A DNA stretch of 64,000 nt from Leptobrachium leishanense (Eukaryota > Chordata > Amphibia > Anura > Megophryidae), in the NCBI GenBank assembly GCA_009667805.1, contig CM019067.1, forward strand, positions 160,723,049 through 160,787,048, written 5' to 3'. Positions 57,770 to 64,000 of this stretch are shown in pieces. Numbering within the stretch: the first letter of the stretch is position 1; every line of letters begins with the position of its first letter. Made by a program: the position numbers and the translations under genes. The notes beneath the pieces were generated by a model. It was given only the letters and a program-made list of their open reading frames with translations. It searched no databases and was not told the DNA's origin.

Positions 57770-58150
57770 ATTTTACAAATGCAGTGAAAAGGGTGGCACA
57801 GTCTGACACTTTTTCTTGCCAAGAGCAGAGTGAGACTGGGAACAAGCAGTTCCTAGTCTGCCTCCATGATTACTCTGCAACTCTGCGCGAGCTTGCAAGA
57901 GCAAGCTCGCACAGAGCTTGGGGCTGGGATATGCAAAGCTCCATGGAGTCCTATGGACTTCATGAGCCAATACTCATGGCAGTGCAGAGCGCTGCCTCTG
58001 GTATCTGGCAGCTTTGCCCTTTGTTCTGGGGCTAAGCGCTAACAAAGCACCTACTACAGAATACTACAGTAAAATGGAGACCATAAGGAAAATGTGCATG
58101 AGCAGATTATCCTGCTTAGCATCTCTAATTTACGTTCAACTATGGATTAG
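57770..58150. repeat. Unclassified dispersed repeat, copy 2
   Basis: Aligns with 56410-56860 at its left side and with 44040-44230 at its right side (GCTAAGCGCTAACAAAGCAC, GGAGACCATAAGGAAAATG). Includes the palindrome GCGCGAGCTTGC facing GCAAGCTCGCAC near 57885. The three copies together could define the family consensus. Confidence 0.6.
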
Positions 58151-58303
58151 TGCCCAGTCAGTGGACGTGAGGTCAAAGAATACAACTGCTAGACAGGATA
58201 TGAAAGACAACTGACATCCTTAGTGCTGAGAAGTGGGTTTAAATAGGGAGCTGATTGAGAACCCACCCCGTGTTAGCCATGTTAGTAAAGATGCCAAAAC
58301 CAG

Positions 58304-58426
58304 AGTATAGCAGTGCATAGTGATACCTTTCTTATTGAACTAACATTACATTTACACTTTCGAAAGCTTGTCTTTTAAATGTAACGTTAGTCCAATAAAA
58401 AAGGTATCACTACGCACTGCTATACT
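58304..58426. repeat. Hairpin: long imperfect inverted repeat
   Basis: AGTATAGCAGTGCATAGTGA and TACCTTTCTTATTG are mirrored by CAATAAAAAAGGTATCAC and TACGCACTGCTATACT around a loop with GAAAGCTTGTC. It looks like a fold-back end of a retroelement; class not assigned. Confidence 0.65.
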
Positions 58427-58439
58427 GATTTATATATAT

Positions 58440-59045
58440 GTTACTTCTAAAGCTCGAAAGCCGTGAATGTGCACATTACCTAGCTAAACTGCAGATCAAC
58501 TGATTTGCGCGGTAAAGGTGCGGAATCAAGAGTTTTCCGCATTTTACCTAGGTAATGTGCACATTAACGGCTTCCGTATCGTTAAAGTGCAAAAGTTTGT
58601 TTCTCTCATTTCCTGTCCCTACACCTTCCCCCTCTCCCTCAATAAAACACTCCCTTGGTACTGGGCAGGGTTTCAGAAAATGTGATTGCAGATCTAAATG
58701 TATGACAAATAGGTGTGCTTGTCGCAAAAACCCAATTGCTATGTAATTCAAAGTGTCGCCAATCTTTAGATGGTGATTGTTTGATTGTATTAACTTGATT
58801 CTTTATATATCGAAAAATAAATAAATAACATTATGTTAATTAAAGCGTACAGAAACGTTGCTGTTGTTCCAGCAAAGATCTTATTTTCACTTTAACGAGT
58901 GCCTAGTGGTTAATGAGCAGATTATCTAGGTAATTTGAGAAATTAAACAATTTTCGGCATGTTAACGGATCACCCTAGTTAATTTGCACATTACCTAGGT
59001 GATCTGCAGAATAACTGATTTCTGCACTTTAGCGGTAACATATAT
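58440..59045. repeat. Region with repeated GCACATTACCTAGGT words
   Basis: GTGCACATTACCTAGC (58470), ACCTAGGTAATGTGCACATT (58547) and TGCACATTACCTAGGTGATC (58985) recur in both orientations along with CTGCAGATCAACTGATTT and CTGCAGAATAACTGATTT. Probably a degenerate inverted-repeat element; boundaries unclear. Confidence 0.5.
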
Positions 59046-60734
59046 ACAGGTATATGAGAAATACTGGCTCCAGACAACAAGAATTAGCTACCTTAAAAAG
59101 CTCATTCTTCTACTCTGAGGTTCAAATTACCGCTTGCTATATGACACTTTAATGTTTGGTAGGGACTAGTGATGAGCCGAACACCCCCGTGTTCGGTTCA
59201 CATTCGAACGCGAACAATTTCAAAAGTTCGAGTTCGAACACGAACCAAACTCAATGCAAGTCAATGGGACTCGAGAGTTCGATTTTTAGAGTGCCCTCAA
59301 AGAGGGAATATATGCAAGACATTTGCCATACAAGGTGTATGGGGGTCCGGGTAGTGCCCTGGGGGACAGGAGACAAGGACAAAAAGTTTTAAAGAAAACG
59401 TTTTTAAAGGAACAGTGAGTTTTCCATGAAATAAAGGTTAAGAATAAAAATGAAAAATTCCTTCAAATATCGTGCCTAGGAGGTCCCCATAACCTGCCCG
59501 AGAAGTGGCAGATTTGTAGGATATATAGAAACATTTAAAAACAAAAAAATGACATTTCAAATGACGGTAAATGGTTTTCCTTTAATCTATTCATAAACAA
59601 CTGCTTGGGGTGGCAGTCTGTATGAAAAGAGGAGACATTTTAGGATACGCAGAACAAGTTTAGTGATTTTTTGGCTAAATAATGGTGAAACTTATGCAGG
59701 CTTTGGATGAAAGTAACAATAGGTGCTTTAAAATTGGGCCTTTAGTGTCAGCAACAGTGCCGTCACACCGTAACCCCTCTGTGGTATTGTGGAAGAGTGC
59801 AGGGTTGAACCCTTCGGTCAAATATTAAAATGATATTAATCTGGTATAGGCGTCAGTGGCAGTGCACTCAAATATTGTGCCTTTGGTGGCAGCAAGTGCC
59901 TTCACACCGTAAGTAACCCCTCTGTGGTATTGTGGAAGAGTGCAGTGGTGGAGGTTTCGGTAATGCAGAAGAGATCCCCGATCTATTCAGTTACATCAGC
60001 AGCTATAACAAAACCGGGTCAGCAATGTTTAGGCACTTGTACTGCGCTACTGTATATGGTGAGAATTGGCGCACACCAGTAGCAACAGGAAGCAAACAAA
60101 ACAGGCAGGGAATACACAGAGAGAATAGTCAAATGGCAGGCAAAGTCGGCAACAGATCGGGTGCTCAGAACAAGCATGGTCAGTAACAAGTATACAAACT
60201 GATTCGGTAAGCTAGCGATGCGGGAATAAAGGCTGAGACACACTGAGCGTGTAGCAACGCACCGCGTAGCGAAGCGAAGAGAAGCAAACATTTTGCAGGC
60301 TTGACTTCACTCCGCTCCGCCTCACAGCGTGTCTACACTACATTACGTTTGCTTCTCGCACACTGGACAGGAATCCACTAACTAAATTAAAATGTACACA
60401 CAAAACCATTTTATTTTCACAAAGCACATGTTATATAGGCAAAAAAAGTTTCTACTGAATAAAATACATCAAAAATTACTGTTAATTTAATAGGAATAGT
60501 ATAAAAATATAAAAAAAAGGTAACCCCTGATCATATATATTATAGGGACACGGAGCGCCATGTATAGAGTAGGGATGCATTGATACCACACACAGACATA
60601 TACGTATATATCAACACGCAGACCTATATATACGTATATATCAACACGCAGATATATATATACACCTACCCACAGACCTCAGACCATATATACACATACA
60701 CACATGGGGGGCTGGCATGTGGACAATCTCAACT

Positions 60735-60872
60735 AAATGCGCCCCCCCTCATTTGGCTGATCCCTCCAGAAGAAATGTTGAACGCGACAGAGCAGAGAAT
60801 ATATATATTATTCTCTGCTTTATCGGGGTCAACATTTCTTCTGGAGGGATCAACCAAATGGGGGGGGGCAAT
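60735..60872. repeat. Strong hairpin inside the hAT derivative
   Basis: GCCCCCCCTCATTTGGCTGA, TCCCTCCAGAAGAAATGTTG and AGCAGAGAATA are mirrored by TATTCTCTGCTTTATC, CAACATTTCTTCTGGAGGGA and CCAAATGGGGGGGGGC around a TA loop. Arms are about 60 bp, an insertion or inverted duplication within the element. Confidence 0.85.
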
Positions 60873-61464
60873 TAGTTGCCAAAATGTGTGTGTAATACAA
60901 GTCTGGATATATATATTTATAAGAATATAGATATATATCTTATCTATATATATCATACCTGCCCTTACCTGCCCTTACCTTCCCCTATAAATTTGCTAAC
61001 AATATACACACAAAAAAAACAAACCACTACCTGAGACCCCGCGCAGCCCACATGCCACCCCCCTCTACCTGGCCGAATGTATCTAATATATATAATTAAA
61101 TACATTCATCCAGGTAGGGAAAGAAAAAAAAAGGTTTTATTTTATGTTCCCGGGGACATTTAAAAATGTCCTTGGATTTTATTTTCTTTAGAAATGTGTC
61201 GCCTTACCTTAGCCTGGTGGTCAGTGGGGGCTCCCTTGATCCTGGTTGTGGGGAGGGGGGTCTGCCATGGCTGCAGATGCAGTGGCTCCCTCCCTGTGCT
61301 GCCTGTCTCTGCCACATGCACCCGGGCAGCTAGCCCGCACAGTCGCAGCTCTGTCATCGCATGCTCCTCAAGGGGATCCTTGGGAGGCCCCTGCAGGCTG
61401 CCCTCTGCAGTGCCTGATTAGAGGGCCGTGTCTTCCAGATGTTTTAGTAACAAGAATGTTTTAT

Positions 61465-61615
61465 CCCATAGGCTTCAATGTTAAAAATATTCCCGTTTTA
61501 TTTCAATATCTAATAAACTGTTGCTTATAATATTCTGCAGTAAAGAGTCTCTTTATTTCTAGGTTTTTAGTAATTTTTAAGCATTTTTATACGTTTTTCA
61601 ATTATTTTTTTTTAG
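61465..61615. repeat. Module shared between hAT and Harbinger-like elements
   Basis: CCCATAGGCTTCAATGTTAA, AAATATTCCCGTTTTA, TTCAATATCTAATAAAC and ATTCTGCAGTAAAGAGTCTC also occur, in order, at about 24715-24860 and 42285-42430. In reverse they occur at about 3535-3660, 16800-16960, 25920-26040 and 47020-47165. Here the module lies just inside the right end of a hAT element. Confidence 0.88.
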
Positions 61616-61725
61616 AACTTTTGGCGAACGTCCCAAAAAGTTCGAAGTTCGCAAACTGTCGAACAGCCGATGTTCAATGCGAACTCCGAACAGATCGAAC
61701 CAAACAGCTCATCCCTAGTAGGGAC

Positions 61726-63831
61726 ACGCAAGGAAGAGCTATACGTGAGCCTCAAGCAAGAGTGGAATCGCGATTCTTTCTGGAAGTTTCTCCATACGCG
61801 ATGTCTGGAGCTCACCCATAGTGACTTTCCAGTTCTTGCTCTGCTGTCTTTTCAAGGCCCTTCTACTTTGATTGCCCAGTTCAACTGTGGTTCAGCCGTG
61901 GTTATGCCAAACCTCTTCCATTTAAGCAATCATTATGCAGTCCACTGAGCATTTTGGATCTTTTTTATTTTTAACAAACCATCCCCAGATCTCTTTTTTA
62001 TTTTTAACGAACCATCCCCAGATCTTTGTCTTAATTCTATCCTGTAAGGTTTGCAAGGCAGATTCTTTGACATGGCTTGGTTTTTGTTTTGACATGCATT
62101 TTGAGTTGGGAGACTATACATAGGCATGTGTGTACTTTTCTAAATCAAGTCCAATCCATTAAATTTATCACAAAGTGTAAAAGCTCAAAGTGTAAAAACA
62201 TCTCAGATGAACAACAGGAGAAATAGGATGCATCTGAGTTAAATTCCATGCATCACGGTTAAGGGTTTGAATACATGTGAGATATTAAATTTTTTCATTT
62301 TCTTAATTTTGTAATTTTGTCAAAAGTCTTGCTTGCTTTATCATTATGGGGTGCTGAGTGCACACTGATGTGGAAAAAAAATATTTGAAACAATTTTAGC
62401 ATAAGACATATGTAAAATCTTTATATTTGTGCCAGAAGCTGGTGCCCGGGGTATGCCTGAAGGGAATGTCATTATAACAAGTAAGGAAATTCTGTGGAGG
62501 CTGTGAAAAGAGGGAGAGAATGATCCTATTGAGGTGCTGCTGACGACGATCCCCATAAGGAGGTAGGAATTTAAAGTGGCAACAACCCCTCCCACAAATC
62601 CAACAGCCTTACAATATTTTTTTGTGGGTGAAATAAATAAAAAAAATTAAAAAGAGTACATCAATATAGTACATCAATATTATTTTAGCTGCATAATATT
62701 TTTCATTGTAAAATTTTTGTTCTTGATAAGCAAAAGAAAAGATCCTAAACAATATCAACTGCTATTTCTTCCTAGGCTGACCAGCAGTAACTCTCGACAG
62801 AACACAATATAATATTACTTCTCAAACAGAGATGCCATCAATAATGTGACATTCGTATAATATATTTGAAAAATCAATGTTTCGCATGTCTCTATATTGC
62901 AATATGTGCTTGTATAGTGAACCATCAGAAAAATCTAATCGGAACAAATGATAGAATTTTTTTTTCCCATAACATTTATTATATCCCATGGATACTGCAC
63001 CTTTTACTACTCAGAGTGCATAATCAGCAAAATATCTAGTAGAGAAGAAACATGGTAATTTTAGATCAATAATAATATGACCGTCATTGCTAGATCAGAA
63101 AAAAAAATACAGTTTTGCTTCAAGACATTCAACCACTCAACTACTAGAAGGGGAACAAAATATAAAACTGAAGTGTGGAAAAAAGCGGAAATAATAATGT
63201 ATCATAAGATTTTTAAGGGGAAATAATGCATTTATCTGCAGTGTAATATGCATAAGGGATAGTGCCATATTCCAAGTGAGCTGTTATAGTTAACCATTAT
63301 ACTTATCATCTCACTCAACACTAATGTCTCCAGTCATTATTATAGCTGAGCTGCAAACATTGCTTTGTGCTTGGCTGCAATGACTGTAAATCAAATCTGC
63401 AACCCAAAACAAGTGGTGAAGCAATCAGCGTATAATAAACCACCTTAGTAACTCCTCCACCGTCTCTTTGGACAACCCCAGATGCAGGCATGTACTGGCC
63501 ATAGTGACTACAGGGAGATTCCTGGTGGGCCAATAAGCTCAGTGGGCCAAAGCTAGTTCACTGCGCGGTTTGCACTGCCCTTAATGGGTGAGGTAAGAAC
63601 TTCCTCACTGTCTGTAAAACAGACACAGTCTGTCGCATTCCCATATTGGGGCCACCATGCTGGATAAACCTCACCTTAAGTCATGGTGCTCGCTCAAGCT
63701 GCTGCTGCGTTGCTTTACCCAGTCAATCTGCAGCAACTCCAGTATCTGTAGAGCGATTGGTTGGGTGATCCGGAATAATTTGTTTGAATGACTGTTGGCA
63801 CACTGATCAACTACTCAACACAATTCACTAT
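61726..63831. other. Unassigned DNA, about 2.1 kb
   Basis: A short direct repeat, ATCTTTTTTATTTTTAACAA with CCATCCCCAGATCTC, lies at about 61957-62025. No gene or transposon terminus recognised. Confidence 0.5.
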
Positions 63832-64000
63832 CAGGTTTATTCACTAAAGGGTGAAGCCTGAAGAATTGGCAGGAGAAGAGAACAATGTAGACAGATCTGA
63901 AATATTCCAATAGAATATTATTCGCCTTTCCTTGTCGCTTGTGAAATAGCCATGAAAGTATAGTCTTTATAGCAGAGGCTACCCCAAAAAAACAGGCAAC
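63832..64000. mobile_element. MITE family A, left end only
   Basis: CAGGTTTATTCACTAAAGGG with GAAGAATTGGCAGGAGAAGA matches the A terminus and subterminal region. It degenerates after about 63895 and no right end is seen before the window stops. Confidence 0.65.

Larger units (their letters stand above)
59167..61717. mobile_element. hAT deletion derivative with exact 8-bp target duplication (2551 bp)
   Basis: Ends TAGTGATGAGC and GCTCATCCCTA; the 8-mer GTAGGGAC flanks both sides exactly (59159-59166, 61718-61725). The left 830 bp align with 30197-32400 of the large hAT element, including two 139-bp-type units and the very end of the transposase region. The rest of the transposase is gone. The right half carries other DNA: a (TA/CA)-rich tract, a hairpin at 60735-60872, a GC-rich block (61190-61440) and the module shared with Harbinger-like elements (61465-61615). 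Confidence 0.93.

Noticed and set aside
60000..60300. Possible LTR retrotransposon fragment
   Set aside because: No primer-binding site, polypurine tract or coding motif could be read.

Overview
This window reads as non-coding, transposon-packed nuclear DNA from a vertebrate, most likely an amphibian and probably a frog. The reasons are abundant non-autonomous elements with 3-bp target duplications of the PIF/Harbinger kind, several Tc1-like elements, hAT elements with a BED-finger transposase, L1-like and Rex1/CR1-like LINEs, a tRNA-derived SINE and Penelope-like hairpins, all in an AT-rich background with many CpG-decayed reading frames. The organism is an inference from this repertoire. 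I found no convincing host protein-coding exon, tRNA, rRNA or CRISPR array; every long open frame I could identify belongs to a mobile element or to a tandem repeat.

Layout. 0-10 kb: small MITEs (two nested), a Tc1-like element whose transposase has one in-frame stop (1248-2896), a 901-bp Harbinger-like element, LINE tails, and a hAT-like element (8489-9957, exact 8-bp duplication) carrying a 36-bp minisatellite. 10-22 kb: a folded-back mariner relic with a SINE in one arm, a hammerhead-like hairpin, palindrome-rich elements at TTAA sites, and a second Tc1-like element (about 19686-20922). 22-30 kb: mostly unassigned AT-rich DNA with Harbinger-like and TTAA elements. 30-42 kb: a large hAT element starting at 30197, with an array of 139-bp repeats, a decayed BED-hAT transposase gene and 81-bp repeats. 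A nearly intact 5.5-kb L1-like LINE (36328-41821) sits inside those repeats with a 7-bp target duplication. 42-55 kb: more Harbinger-like, LINE, CR1-like, Penelope-like and Tc1 relics, including an internally deleted second L1-like copy. 55-64 kb: largely unassigned DNA plus a 2.55-kb deletion derivative of the same hAT family (59167-61717, exact 8-bp duplication).

How the parts relate. The window is a record of elements inserting into one another, and several insertions can be read exactly because target duplications, or an unfilled partner copy, are present. The points most worth following are: (1) two independent insertions of one MITE family into the same CTAG core of a sister MITE family; (2) a 130-180-bp module shared by Harbinger-like elements and a hAT element, implying exchange of internal DNA between superfamilies; (3) a tRNA-SINE whose 3' tail matches the 3' end of a LINE in the same window, an apparent SINE/LINE partner pair; (4) two inverted-repeat loci in which one arm has an insertion and the other preserves the empty site; (5) hammerhead-like cores in Penelope-like repeats.
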